A stretch of DNA of 64,000 bases from Nocardia aurantia (GCF_009604425.1 NZ_WEGI01000005.1:468511-532510), one strand, 5' to 3'; positions 39,511-49,269 are shown, counted from the stretch's first letter. Program-made: numbers and translations. The notes: a model not told the origin generated them from the letters alone.

Positions 39511-40352
39511 GCCCCGTAGAACGATCCATATCCGGCCGAATGTGCCCGAACGGTCCTCGCATCGTTTCCCCCGCGGCAATCGCCCAACGTCCACCGTCGT
39601 TTTCCGTGCGCGGCGCATAGTGCCCCTTCACCCGGGCATGTGAGGGAAACCGCTGATGGCTCGTCGCACCGAGCCGTTTTCACGAGCGCCTATGTCCATC
39701 GCTCCTGCTACTCGGTACGGCACCCGTGTCGCTCGGCTTCGGCGCCGATGCCGAGCGGCGATCCTGCCGAAAATGCCAGGGCGAGGCCGATGTTCGAGGT
39801 TCGGCGCACGCTGTGCGGAACCGATCTACTCGGCGCATTTGTGCACATGTTGCGTAGTTGTGCACAGATCGCGAGCGGCAGTATTCGACGACAGTTGTGC
39901 ACAGACATCACGTATCGCCTGTGTACAAGCGTGGTCGGACGCGCACGCCGGCGCTCACGCGTGGGGTGTTGCCGAGGCACGCCCACCGAGCTCCGGGGTG
40001 CCGAGGCCGCTTGTGGCGCCTGACGTGCGTGGGGCGGCTGAAGCGTGTGGGGCCGCTGAAGTGTGTGGGGCGGCCGAAGTGTGTGTGCGGCTGAAGTGTG
40101 CGGGGCCGCTGAAGCGTGTGGGGCCGCTGAAGCGTGTGGGGCGGCTGAAGTGTGTGCGGCGGCCGAAGTGCGTGTGCGGCTGAAGCGTGCGGGGCCGCTG
40201 AAGCGTGTGGGGGCGGCCGAAGTGTGTGGGGCGGCGGAGTGTGTGGGGCGGCTGAAGTGTGTGGGGCGGTCGATGGGCTGCGGTGATCGTCCGGAGATCG
40301 GGGCGGCTTCGGTCCGAGTCGTGTGTTCTCGTCGGGGCGCGCTGATGGCAGC
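39511..40352. other. intergenic region with TTGTGCACA boxes and an 18-bp minisatellite
   Basis: No supported gene in 842 bp. The left half has three TTGTGCACA-like strings (39839-39847, 39859-39867, 39896-39904), two within a repeated GTTGTGCACAGA; the right half is the 14-unit tandem array at 40025-40273. All the long open frames here come from the repeat, which keeps frames open. Confidence 0.7.
40025..40273. repeat. 18-bp tandem repeat array (about 14 units)
   Basis: Units follow GYGTGTGGGGCSGCTGAA with lengths of 18 bp (ten units), 17 bp (four) or 19 bp (one or two by alignment choice); u2 at 40043-40060 and u6 at 40114-40131 are identical. The mix of lengths means no single frame is kept. 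The array ends about 80 bp before the flippase start and may influence its expression or be a copy-number-variable locus. Confidence 0.9.
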
Positions 40353-41585
40353 ATGGGCGGGGTGTCTGTAACTCGCCGCCTCCCCGTCATCGCGGACATG
40401 ACGTTGGTGACGGCGGGCGCGATGACGGCCAATGCCGCCGGCTACCTGCTGCAACTGCTGGCGGGCCGCTGGCTGGGGGTGACCGGTTACGGCGAATTCG
40501 CGAGCCTGCTGGCCGTCCAATTGATGTGCGCTGTACCGGCTCTGGCCTTACAGAATGTCGTGGCGCGGGAACTCGTCCGGGGCGCGTCGGCCGCGACGCT
40601 GTGGCGGCTGGTGTGGCGGTGCGCGGCGCTGGCCGCGCTGGCCGCGACGGCGCTGGTGCCGGTGGTGATCTGGCTGCTCCAGGTCGGTGTCGCCGCGGCA
40701 GCGGGTGCGCTGGGCGCGGCGCCGTTGCTGGTGCTCATCTCGGGTGGGCAGGGGATGATGCAGGGCGGTGACCGCTTTCGGGCGCTGGCGTTCGTGCTGG
40801 CGGTGACCGGCATCGCTCGCGTCGTGCCCGCGGTCTTCGCTCTGGCCGCCGGCGCCGGGGCGGCCGCGGCGCTGTGGGCCACCGCGGCCGGTTACGGTGT
40901 CGCCGCCATCGGCGCCTGCGCCGCCGCGCAACCGGCTCGGCCTCTCGCGCAACTGTGGGAATCCTTCCGGACCGCCCCGGCCCCGACGGAGTTCGGGGTC
41001 GGTACCGTGCTGCGGGCCGCACAGGTACAGGCCGCGTTGATGGCGCTGTCCTCGGCGGACCTCATCGTCGCGCGGGTGGTGCTCGACAACTCGGACGCCG
41101 GGCGCTACGCGCTGGGCTCCATCGCCGCGAAGATCGCGTTCTGGCTGCCGCAGGCGATCGGTGTGGTGCTGTATCCCCGGATGGCACAGCCACATTCGTC
41201 GGCCCGCGCGATCCGTGACGCGCTGGGAGTGCTGTCCGCGGTCGGCGCGGTGGCGGTCGTGGGCGCGGCGGCCCTGGCTCCCCTGGCGCCTCTGCTGGCC
41301 GGCCACGACTACGCCCCGATCGTCGATCTGCTCTGGCTGTTCGCGCTCGACGGCGCCCTGCTCGCCCTGTTGCAAGGGGCGTTGTTGTCGGCCATCGCGG
41401 TCGACCGCACGGCGCTCGCCACGGCCACCTGGGTCGGCCTGATCGTCGAGGTCACGGCCCAGCTGATCCTCGCCCGGTCGCCCTCGGCCCTGATCGGCAT
41501 CGCGACCGGCGTGGCCGCCGCCGTCACCGCCGTGATCGTCGTGACGGTCCTGCGCTCGGCCCGCCACCCGGAGTTGTCCGCGTAG
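40353..41585 (+). CDS. polysaccharide/lipid flippase-like membrane protein (MATE/MOP superfamily)
   Basis: A 410-aa protein with about 12 hydrophobic helices of the Wzx/MurJ-like (MOP flippase) type: MTLVTAGAMTANAAGYLLQL at the start, GRWLGVTGYGEFASLLAVQ, NSDAGRYALGSIAAKIAFWL and IGVVLYPRMAQ. Such proteins flip polyprenol-linked glycans or glycolipids across the membrane. Its place between the Rv0226c-like and DUF3068 genes suggests an arabinan/mannan or mycolate substrate. ATG 40353 was chosen; GTG 40323 would add ten residues. There is no clear ribosome site, and the minisatellite lies just upstream. Confidence 0.82.
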   Translation: MGGVSVTRRLPVIADMTLVTAGAMTANAAGYLLQLLAGRWLGVTGYGEFASLLAVQLMCAVPALALQNVVARELVRGASAATLWRLVWRCAALAALAATALVPVVIWLLQVGVAAAAGALGAAPLLVLISGGQGMMQGGDRFRALAFVLAVTGIARVVPAVFALAAGAGAAAALWATAAGYGVAAIGACAAAQPARPLAQLWESFRTAPAPTEFGVGTVLRAAQVQAALMALSSADLIVARVVLDNSDAGRYALGSIAAKIAFWLPQAIGVVLYPRMAQPHSSARAIRDALGVLSAVGAVAVVGAAALAPLAPLLAGHDYAPIVDLLWLFALDGALLALLQGALLSAIAVDRTALATATWVGLIVEVTAQLILARSPSALIGIATGVAAAVTAVIVVTVLRSARHPELSA

Positions 41586-41813
41586 CGGATCCGCCGCAGT
41601 CCTGTGCACAGAACCGCCGCACGTCTGCGCAGATCGGGGACGTCCCACTGGTACGACGTCGTGCCCGGCGCCCGCACAAGCCCCCTGGCAACGCCTGCAC
41701 CGGCGCGCCGACGGCCCGCACGATCGTCTGCCGCCACCTGTGGACAACTCGGGCCGTATGCTGCCCGGAACCGGGGCGCTGTGGACCGACGGCACCGAGG
41801 GTGTGGACAAATG

Positions 41814-41845
41814 CAGTGGCCCCCGGGAAATCCCGGGGGCCACTG
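41814..41845. terminator. strong bidirectional hairpin between convergent flippase and DUF3068 genes
   Basis: A perfect 15-bp stem (41814-41828 with 41831-41845) closed by a 2-nt loop (in practice a 4-6 nt loop) lies 19 nt beyond the stop of the minus-strand DUF3068 gene. The preceding 41586-41813 region has TGTGGACAA at 41739-41747 and 41802-41810. Confidence 0.8.
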
Positions 41846-41864
41846 AGAATTCGAGGTGCGCGGA

Positions 41865-42998
41865 TCAGCGCTGTTCGCGGAAGTCGATCTGCTGGGTGGG
41901 GGCGTCGGAGTACTCGTCGCCGGTCGCGGTGCGCGGGGTGTGGCGACCCGCCGGGACCGCCCGGCCGGTGCGGCCCCCGCGCTCGCCGAGCAGGCCCAGG
42001 ACGATGCCGGCGATCAGGGCGATCGCGCCGACGATGCCGAAGATGATCGGCAGGATCCGGCTGTACAGCGACAGCTTGTCGATGTTGTCCTTGGCGACCT
42101 TGATCTGCGAGTCGATGGTGTTCTCGTCGAACTTCAGGGTCGACTTCAGCGCGGTGACCTCGGGCTTGTCGGCGCTGCGGGCGTAGAAGAAGTTCAGCGC
42201 CTCGGAGCCGTCGATGATGGTGCCGGTCTGCGGCTCCACCCACACCTCACGGGTGTTGGCGTAGAAGCGGCTCATCGTGACGTCGCCCTCTTCGTCCAGG
42301 CCCCACTTGGCGGCCGGCAGGGTCAGCTTGTTGGTCGGCGAGTTCACGACCTTGGACAGATCGGTGGCCGGCACCTGCTGGTGGAAGTGGTAGACCTTGG
42401 TGTTGTTGATCTCCGTTTCCTCGACGAACTCCATGTCGTACGACTTGCGAGTGTTGCTGTCGAAGTACGGGTAGGTCTTCTTCTCGGTGCCGATCGGGAA
42501 CCGGTACTCGAGGCCGGTGTGCTGCACCGGGTCGGCGATGCTGTTGCCCTTGGCGTCGACGTTCGCGGCGATCGAGCCGTTGGGATCGGTGTCCACCGGC
42601 ATGCCGCTCTTGCGGTCGATGGTGACCCGGTCGACGATCGCGGAGAGCAGGCCGGTGTCGCCCTGCTTATCGATGCGGCGCAGCGTCTGACCGTTCTGGA
42701 TGGTCATCTTGTTCTTGTCCGACGGGTCCTCGACGGTGAGGAAGCGCTGCGAGATCAGCGGCACCTTGGTGTCGACCTTCGCGGGACCGGTACCGGAGGT
42801 CAGCGATTTCGCGTCCAAGACCTCGCTGGTCACATCCGCCGGATTCTTACCGACGGTGGTGATTTCGAGGTCGAGAGGAGTTTTGGCCACCTTCGAGACG
42901 GTGAACGTAGGGATCAGAATGGCTGCGACGATCAGCAGCGCGCCGATTCCTACGAGCAGGCAGGCCAGCGTCCTCCTGGTACCGGCACTGAGTGCCAT
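41865..42998 (-). CDS. DUF3068 (PorA-family annotated) envelope protein, Rv0227c-like
   Basis: A 377-aa protein with an N-terminal membrane helix (LLVGIGALLIVAAILIPTFT, about 14-34), a large extracytoplasmic beta-rich domain (FVEETEINNTKVYHFHQQVP, EVWVEPQTGTIIDGSEALNF) and a C-terminal helix (about 322-345) before a basic tail. This is the DUF3068 layout. By synteny it is the Rv0227c/MSMEG_0317/NCgl2760 counterpart, which I recall being linked to lipomannan and lipoarabinomannan maturation. ATG 42998 follows GAGGAG by 8 nt. It is divergent from the acyltransferase gene across 180 nt. Confidence 0.9.
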   Translation of the reverse strand: MALSAGTRRTLACLLVGIGALLIVAAILIPTFTVSKVAKTPLDLEITTVGKNPADVTSEVLDAKSLTSGTGPAKVDTKVPLISQRFLTVEDPSDKNKMTIQNGQTLRRIDKQGDTGLLSAIVDRVTIDRKSGMPVDTDPNGSIAANVDAKGNSIADPVQHTGLEYRFPIGTEKKTYPYFDSNTRKSYDMEFVEETEINNTKVYHFHQQVPATDLSKVVNSPTNKLTLPAAKWGLDEEGDVTMSRFYANTREVWVEPQTGTIIDGSEALNFFYARSADKPEVTALKSTLKFDENTIDSQIKVAKDNIDKLSLYSRILPIIFGIVGAIALIAGIVLGLLGERGGRTGRAVPAGRHTPRTATGDEYSDAPTQQIDFREQR

Positions 42999-43178
42999 GC
43001 GAAATCTCCTCGTCGTCGAACAGGTTTGTCCCGGGTGAACCCTACGGCCCTCGGTACGGCACGCGTGAGCCCCGACACTAACAGCCCGGCTCCGCAAACA
43101 CGCCAGGTGCGCGGCCGGAAACGCCGACAAACCCGCCACAAATGCCACCCGCCGCTGTATACGGCAGACTGAAACGCG

Positions 43179-44405
43179 ATGACCACAACCGTGACACCGC
43201 AGGCCGGCCCGGTGTCGGCCCTGTCGACGATCCCGGTTCCGGTCGAATCGACCACACCGGACACCACCGGAATCCGCGACCCGAGCGGGGAATCCGGCAC
43301 GTCACCCGGCTTCGTCGCCGCCCTGGAGGGCATGCGCGGCCTGGCCGCGCTGGGCGTGGTCGTCACCCACGTCGCCTTCGAGACCGGGGCGACCGGGATA
43401 CCGATGCTGGGCCGGATCCTGGATCGCTTCGGGATGGCGGTCGCGGTGTTCTTCGCGCTGTCGGGATTCCTGCTGTGGCGGCCGCACGCGACGGCGGCCC
43501 GCGATGGCGACCCGGCGCCCGCGACCAGGCGATATCTGCTGCATCGCGCCGCCCGGATCCTGCCCGCGTACTGGGTAGTGGTGTGCGCGGTCCTGATTCT
43601 GCTGCCGACCGCCGTCCACCCCGGCAGCGTCAAACTGTGGCTGGCCAACCTGGCTCTGGTGCAGGTGTTCGTGCCGCTGGCCCTCACCGACGGCCTCACC
43701 CAGATGTGGAGCCTGTCGGTCGAGGCCGCGTTCTACCTGGCCCTGCCGGTATTCGCGCTCATCCTGCGACGGATGTGCGGCCCGGCGGCCCGATGGCGGG
43801 TGCCGGTGCTGCTGACCCTCGCGGTGCTGAGCCTGAGCTGGAACTTCCTGCCCATCCCCACCCCGGCGGGCACTTACACCGACAACTGGCTGCCGGCCTA
43901 CCTGCCCTGGTTCACCGCCGGGATGCTGCTGGCGGAACTGGCTGATATCGCGCATCGCGCGCCCGCGCCGCCGCGCTGGCAGCGCGTCCTCGGCAACCGA
44001 TGGCCGATGTCGGCCGCGGCATTGACCGCATTCCTGTTGTCGGCCACCGTGATCGCGGGCCCGCCCGGCTTGCAGCGCGCGGCCCCCGGGCAGTACGCGA
44101 CGAAGATGGCACTGGGCGCCGTCGTCGGCTTCGGCCTGCTGGCGCCGCTGGTTCTCGGCTCCGGACGGCACCGCTGGCTCGGCGGCCGGATCGCGGCCGC
44201 CGTGGGCCGCTGGTCGTACGGCATCTTCATCTGGCATCTGGCCGTGCTGACCATGATGTTCCCGATGTTCGGCTTCCTGCCCTTCTCGGGCGGTTTCCTG
44301 CACGTGCTCGCCCTGACCGTCGGCTTCACCCTCCCGCTGGCCGCGGTCAGCTACGCCCTGGTCGAGGAACCCGTCCGCCGCTGGGTCCGCCGCCGCTTCG
44401 GCTGA
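43179..44405 (+). CDS. acyltransferase family 3 membrane protein, TmaT/Rv0228-like
   Basis: A 408-aa integral membrane acyltransferase with a 45-residue polar N-terminus and about ten helices. The family motifs are ALEGMRGLAALGVVVTHVAF (catalytic His), FGMAVAVFFALSGFLLWRPH, YLLHRAARILPAYW and QMWSLSVEAAFYLALPVFAL. At this synteny position the corynebacterial/mycobacterial enzyme TmaT acetylates trehalose monomycolate, which helps its export; that role is inferred here. ATG 43179 lacks a strong ribosome site. It would cooperate with the MmpL3-type exporter encoded 28 kb upstream. Confidence 0.88.
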   Translation: MTTTVTPQAGPVSALSTIPVPVESTTPDTTGIRDPSGESGTSPGFVAALEGMRGLAALGVVVTHVAFETGATGIPMLGRILDRFGMAVAVFFALSGFLLWRPHATAARDGDPAPATRRYLLHRAARILPAYWVVVCAVLILLPTAVHPGSVKLWLANLALVQVFVPLALTDGLTQMWSLSVEAAFYLALPVFALILRRMCGPAARWRVPVLLTLAVLSLSWNFLPIPTPAGTYTDNWLPAYLPWFTAGMLLAELADIAHRAPAPPRWQRVLGNRWPMSAAALTAFLLSATVIAGPPGLQRAAPGQYATKMALGAVVGFGLLAPLVLGSGRHRWLGGRIAAAVGRWSYGIFIWHLAVLTMMFPMFGFLPFSGGFLHVLALTVGFTLPLAAVSYALVEEPVRRWVRRRFG

Positions 44406-44706
44406 GTCGCAAATAGATTCGGCGGAGTCGAGCCGCGCGGTGCGGACTACCGGCACGGACGGCCTACGATTCACAACGTTGATGTCGATTGAGCTGCACT
44501 GCAATCACTTTCGAGCCGCGCGGGAGGACGAGCCGTCCGGCGGTGGTGTGCCGCGCCGCGCTACCGGCGGAATCGCGGTCTTGGGGCATCGTTTCGGGCG
44601 CTGAGAAGCGGCCCGCTGGGAAGCGACCCGGATCGGGCCCGCGCCGCACCGCGATCACAGTCGATTCGAATGCTCGACCGGCGGCTGCCGAGCCTCCGGC
44701 TGCGGA
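44406..44706. other. convergent intergenic region, no gene seen
   Basis: About 300 bp between the acyltransferase and aftD genes. Open frames here are shadows without ribosome sites. No perfect terminator hairpin was found, though several short GC-rich inverted repeats exist. Confidence 0.5.
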
Positions 44707-47700
44707 TCAGTCGCGGTCGCGGCGGCGGGGTGGCAGCGCCGCCAGGCCGACCGCGATCACACCCAGTACGGCGGGCAACTGCACCCAGAGTGAGCCGCCC
44801 AGGTAGCCGCCGGGGGAGCGCCAGGTTCCGGTGGACAGCGCCGCCTCGGCGACGCAGACCCCGAGCCCGGCGATCAGCGGCAGAGCGCGGGTGTAGCGCG
44901 GTGCGACGTGCTGCGCGACGAGTCCGGCGATCGTGGCCGCCATCGCGAACGGGCCCGCGACCAGCAGCATGGCGACGCTCAGGCCGGCCGCGGCGAGGAG
45001 GCGGCTGCGCTGGGCGCGGACCGGGTCGCTGTCGGTCGTGGCGCCGAACCAGCGGCGGCGCCGCGGAATCACCAACAGCGCCAACGGGATCAGTAGCACC
45101 AGACCGTCGCGGATCGCGGTGCGGTACCACTTGTCGGCCGGGAACTCGACGGTGATGGGACCCCGCGCGTCGGCGGGCACCACCCAGCCCTGCTCCCAGC
45201 CGTCCACCACCACCGGCGCCAGCGCCCGGCCGTCGGCGGTGCGGGCGTGCCAGTCCACGTTGGTGCTGAGCGGCAGGACCAGCAGCCGGGTCCCGGGGTC
45301 GGTGGTGATCGCGTGCGGTGTGACGTCGGTGTTGCGCAGGGTGAGCCGGTCGACGGTGAACAGCTCGGAGGGGGCGACGGTCACATCGACCCGGCCGGCC
45401 GGCAGCGGGATCGACTCGGGCCGTTGGTTTCCGGCGGCGCAGTCGCCACCGTCCGGGCCGGCCACCAGGGTCGGGTCGCCGGCACAAGGACGGGCCCGGT
45501 TCACGGAACCGCTCGCCGCCATACCGATTCGGGCCGGACTGTCGATACGGTTCGGTGCGGCCTCGAAGGTGTCGTCGGAATCGGAAGTGTCCGTGCCGTT
45601 TTCGTCGGCTGCGGGGTCCGTTGTGAGCGGGGTGGTTGCGCCGGCATCGGCGTCCGGATCGCAGACCTGTGCGGGAACCGGTGCGCCGGTGCGCAATTCG
45701 TCCAGGGTGCCGGTGACCGTGGTGTGCACGATCCGGCCGGCGAGGCTGACGACCGGCCCGTGCGCGCAGTCGACGGTGACGGGGGTGTCGCCGGGCAGCG
45801 GCGGCGGGTAGTCGGGTCCGAGGATCGTCACCTCGGCCAGACCCGGCGGTGGCTGCTGCGCGAAGCCGAGGCCGTTGCGGTCGAGCAGCGTCCGCCAGGC
45901 GTCGATGCTGATCTGGATCCGATCGGTGACATGCGGATGCAGCTCCAGCCAGATCGGGAAACCGCCCGGCACATCGGGATTCAGTTCCTGGACCTGCGGC
46001 CCGTCGCCGAGGTTCACGGTGAGCGAGGTGGGCCGGGCGGGGACGTCGCCGATCGGTGGCGTCACCATCAACCCGGTCACCAGGGTCGGGTGCGGCAGTT
46101 CGACGGTGAGGGTCGGTTTCGCGCCGGTCCGGTCGCGGACCGTCTCCTCGGGGGCGATCCAGCTGGTGGCGTTGTTGTCGTCGGTGGCGGCGAAGGCCGC
46201 GCCGCGCACGTCGCCGACGTCGGCGCGGCCGCGGGCGACCGGCCGATCGCGATCGGTGAGCAGGGCCGCCAGCGCCGGCCCCTGCCGGGTGCGAACGGTC
46301 AGCTGCGGGGTCACATCGGCCGCCGCGGGCACCTGCAGGGTGCGCTCGAAGGTGCCCGGCTCCTCCGGGGACAGGGCCAGGCCCTTGCTGCAGCGCACTC
46401 GGCCGGGAGTGTCGAAACATCCGTTGCGGCCGGGGAATTCCTGTCCGAGGTCCCAGCCCTGGACCACGGTGCCGGGCGGCGGCGCGGGCAGCACGGTGCG
46501 GTGCCGGATGTCGACGGCCACCGGAGCGTCGCGGTCGCTGTAATCGTCCAGACTCAGCTCGCTGACGCCGAATTGCCCACCGGGAGTGCCGCTCTCGGTG
46601 CGGGTGGCGGTGACGGTGAGCCAGTCGGTGCGGCCGACCGGCAGCGAAACCTGCACGGGCACACCGGGTGCGGTGATCCGGGCGGCGACGGTGCCGTTGG
46701 CGGTGCGGACCTCGACCCACTTCACCGGATCGCCCGCCGCCGCCGCGGTGGTGGTCACGTGCAGGACACCGGCCGTGACCGGATGCCGCAGGTCCAGCCG
46801 CAGCCATTGACCGAGCGCGGTCTGCGCGCTGTTGCTCAGCCAGGCGGTCGCGGGGTTGCCGTCGACCGCGGCGGCCGTCGAGTTGGCGGGCGACGCGGCG
46901 CCGAGCTGGGTGGCGTCACCGGCGGAACTGGAGGCGGTGACCGTCGCCCCGGACCATTCGCCCTGCACCAGCTCGGCATCCGGCACCGGATAATCCGGCA
47001 CGAGATTGTGGGTGCGCCGGGGATCGGTGGGTGCGCGCAGCGCGGAGCTGTGGTTGTCGACGCGCCCGAAGTCGGTCTCGCGGTTCATGGGTGTGTCGGT
47101 GACCGTGGTGGTGGCCCCCGACGGACCGGTATCCACCAGCCCGGCCCGGGTGGTATCCACCAGCCCGGCCCGGGCGGCGTCGGCGGTGAGCAGCATCGGC
47201 CCGCGCGCGGTGGCGGGATCGCGGCGCAGGCGCTCGAGCACCTCCGGCCCGCCCTGCACGACCGGCACCGAATCCAGCGGGACGGTGTAGGCGCCGGGGA
47301 AGGCGCTCGGCGCTCCCGGCCCGCCGCGCAGCTCCGCCGGCGTGCCCGGTCGCGGCGCCTCGACCCGGAAGATCTCGATCGCCGGATAGGGCGGGCGGAG
47401 GTCGCCGTCGACCACGATGTCGTCGGGGTGCCCGATCGATTGCAGCCCACCGAATTCCGCCACCCGAGTCAGCCCCGGCGAATGCTCGATGGCCTGATGC
47501 GCCAGCAGCGGCCGGGTCGACCGGGAGGTGTCGGGGTCGAGATCGTTGCGCAGCACCAGGATTCCGATGCCCTGGTCGACGAGCGCGGGGGCCAGGCCCG
47601 CCGAGGGCCGGCCGTCCGCGATCAGTCGCTGGATCGCGTCCATGGCCCGGATCGCACCGGGCGGCACGAGCGGAATCGCGTCGCGCACAGCCCATTCGGT

Positions 47701-49269
47701 GCGGGCGAGCGCCTGCAGCGGTTCGTCGCGGGTGAGTCCCCAGATCTGACTGCCGAACGGCGCGCCCGGCACCACCAGCGCACGGGTGTCGGACGCGTTG
47801 TGCGCCAGCCAATCCGCGGTCTGCTGCCAGTAGACCGGCACCCGATCGTAGGCGCCGCGCGGGGCGAGCTTACTGGTCCAGGCCAGCGAGGTGGACAACA
47901 CCAGCGCGGTCAGCACCAGCATCGTCACCGCCACCATGCGATCGCGTTCCGGATGTGCGAACGCCTGCCGCCACCGCACGAACGGTACCGAGGCGGGCAG
48001 CGGGACCCGGCGCAGCAGGTGCGCGATTCCGATCACCAGCGGCATCCGGATCAGCGGTTCCAGCTTGTGCACGTTGCGCATCGGCGCACCCGTGGAGTCG
48101 AGGAAGATCCGCACGGTGTCGGCGAACGGGCCGCCGAGCTGTCCCTGGTATCCGGCGCAGATACCGATCAGGCCGACCATCAGGATCAGCGCGAACCGCC
48201 CCCGGTGCGGCATCGATCGCGTCGCCAGTCCCGCGATCCCCGCGCCGGCGAGCAGCCCGGTCGCCAGCACCGCCGCCGGCTGGGTGACCAGCACCGCGCC
48301 CGCGATGCGCTCGGGCGAGACGAACGCGGTCCAGCTGTCGGTGCCGCGCAGCACCTCGCCGAGGGTCGCCCATTCGGTGGTGACGCCGGAGGATTCGATG
48401 TAGTCGAGGAACGGCGGGCTCACCTTGCCGAGCAGGATCAGCGGCACCAGCCACCACACCACGGCCGCGATCAGCAGCGGAATCCACGCCGCGGTGAACC
48501 GCAACCAGCGCCGATTCGGCCGGTACGAGCCCCACCACAGCACCGCGGGCAGGAAGCCGGCCGCGGTCGCGGCGGCGTTCACCGAACCCATCAGGGCCAG
48601 GGCCAGCGCGCTCGCCGCCGGCGAGGTCGCGCCACCCGCGCGGCGCGGTGATCCGGACTCGGGCATCGCCGCGTCGTCGCGCGAGCGCCGCGCTACCGCG
48701 AGCGCCGCAGGGGCCAGTAATACCCAGGGGGCCAGCATCATCGGCAGCGTCTCGGAGGAGATCGAGCCGAGGGTGGTGAGCACCCGCGGCGACAGCGCGA
48801 ACGCCAGCCCGGCGATCACCCGGGACCCCCGGCTGCCGATGCCGAGCAGTTCGCACAGCCGGACGATGCCCCAGAATCCGGTGAGGATCAGCAACGCCCA
48901 CCAGATCCGCTGGGTCGCCCAGCCGGGCAGCCCGAGCACGTGCCCGAGCGAGAAGAAGGCGCCCTGCGGGAAGAAGTAGCCATAGGCCTGGTTCTGCACC
49001 TGGCCCATCGGGGATTGACTGCTCCACAGATGCGCCGAGCGCTCCAGCAGCCCGATCGGATTCTGGGTCAGATCGTATTTGGTGTCGGCGACACTGAAAC
49101 CCGGTGACTGCAGGAAGGTCAGGACGAAGGCGAGGACGACGGTGGTGAGGAACCACCGCCGGCCCAGCGGTTCGGCATTCGGCGGCGGTTCGCCGCGGCG
49201 CGGCCCGCCCCCACCGGCGGGCGGGGCCGGCGGTGGCGCGGTGCGTTCAGCGATCGCCGCCGTGGTCAC
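44707..49269 (-). CDS. aftD: alpha-(1->3)-arabinofuranosyltransferase AftD-type
   Basis: A 1520-aa protein with AftD architecture: about 11-13 N-terminal membrane helices of a GT-C glycosyltransferase (VADTKYDLTQNPIGLLERS with the catalytic-side Asp; QNQAYGYFFPQGAFFSLGHV), then a large extracytoplasmic part with several carbohydrate-binding beta-sandwich modules (VDGNPATAWLSNSAQTALGQ, then a second FAATDDNNATSWIAPEE of the discoidin type), and C-terminal membrane helices. It adds alpha-1,3-arabinofuranose branches to arabinogalactan/lipoarabinomannan. GTG 49269 is the start. DUF2613 just upstream matches the Rv0236A-Rv0236c pair. Confidence 0.95.
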   Translation of the reverse strand: MTTAAIAERTAPPPAPPAGGGGPRRGEPPPNAEPLGRRWFLTTVVLAFVLTFLQSPGFSVADTKYDLTQNPIGLLERSAHLWSSQSPMGQVQNQAYGYFFPQGAFFSLGHVLGLPGWATQRIWWALLILTGFWGIVRLCELLGIGSRGSRVIAGLAFALSPRVLTTLGSISSETLPMMLAPWVLLAPAALAVARRSRDDAAMPESGSPRRAGGATSPAASALALALMGSVNAAATAAGFLPAVLWWGSYRPNRRWLRFTAAWIPLLIAAVVWWLVPLILLGKVSPPFLDYIESSGVTTEWATLGEVLRGTDSWTAFVSPERIAGAVLVTQPAAVLATGLLAGAGIAGLATRSMPHRGRFALILMVGLIGICAGYQGQLGGPFADTVRIFLDSTGAPMRNVHKLEPLIRMPLVIGIAHLLRRVPLPASVPFVRWRQAFAHPERDRMVAVTMLVLTALVLSTSLAWTSKLAPRGAYDRVPVYWQQTADWLAHNASDTRALVVPGAPFGSQIWGLTRDEPLQALARTEWAVRDAIPLVPPGAIRAMDAIQRLIADGRPSAGLAPALVDQGIGILVLRNDLDPDTSRSTRPLLAHQAIEHSPGLTRVAEFGGLQSIGHPDDIVVDGDLRPPYPAIEIFRVEAPRPGTPAELRGGPGAPSAFPGAYTVPLDSVPVVQGGPEVLERLRRDPATARGPMLLTADAARAGLVDTTRAGLVDTGPSGATTTVTDTPMNRETDFGRVDNHSSALRAPTDPRRTHNLVPDYPVPDAELVQGEWSGATVTASSSAGDATQLGAASPANSTAAAVDGNPATAWLSNSAQTALGQWLRLDLRHPVTAGVLHVTTTAAAAGDPVKWVEVRTANGTVAARITAPGVPVQVSLPVGRTDWLTVTATRTESGTPGGQFGVSELSLDDYSDRDAPVAVDIRHRTVLPAPPPGTVVQGWDLGQEFPGRNGCFDTPGRVRCSKGLALSPEEPGTFERTLQVPAAADVTPQLTVRTRQGPALAALLTDRDRPVARGRADVGDVRGAAFAATDDNNATSWIAPEETVRDRTGAKPTLTVELPHPTLVTGLMVTPPIGDVPARPTSLTVNLGDGPQVQELNPDVPGGFPIWLELHPHVTDRIQISIDAWRTLLDRNGLGFAQQPPPGLAEVTILGPDYPPPLPGDTPVTVDCAHGPVVSLAGRIVHTTVTGTLDELRTGAPVPAQVCDPDADAGATTPLTTDPAADENGTDTSDSDDTFEAAPNRIDSPARIGMAASGSVNRARPCAGDPTLVAGPDGGDCAAGNQRPESIPLPAGRVDVTVAPSELFTVDRLTLRNTDVTPHAITTDPGTRLLVLPLSTNVDWHARTADGRALAPVVVDGWEQGWVVPADARGPITVEFPADKWYRTAIRDGLVLLIPLALLVIPRRRRWFGATTDSDPVRAQRSRLLAAAGLSVAMLLVAGPFAMAATIAGLVAQHVAPRYTRALPLIAGLGVCVAEAALSTGTWRSPGGYLGGSLWVQLPAVLGVIAVGLAALPPRRRDRD

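Noticed and set aside
40025..40273. CRISPR array
   Set aside because: Units are contiguous, with no unique spacers, and no cas genes are present.
39202..40352. tRNA gene as integration site at the right island edge
   Set aside because: I searched for cloverleaf arms and a CCA-type end and found none.
39656..40371. ORFs encoding repeated hexapeptides in the minisatellite
   Set aside because: They exist in several frames because the 18-bp unit has no stop codons; unit lengths of 17 and 19 bp break any single frame and there is no ribosome site.
45247..48651. 1134-codon frame opposite aftD
   Set aside because: His/Arg/Gln-rich antisense frame, typical of GC-rich genes; aftD is clearly the coding strand.
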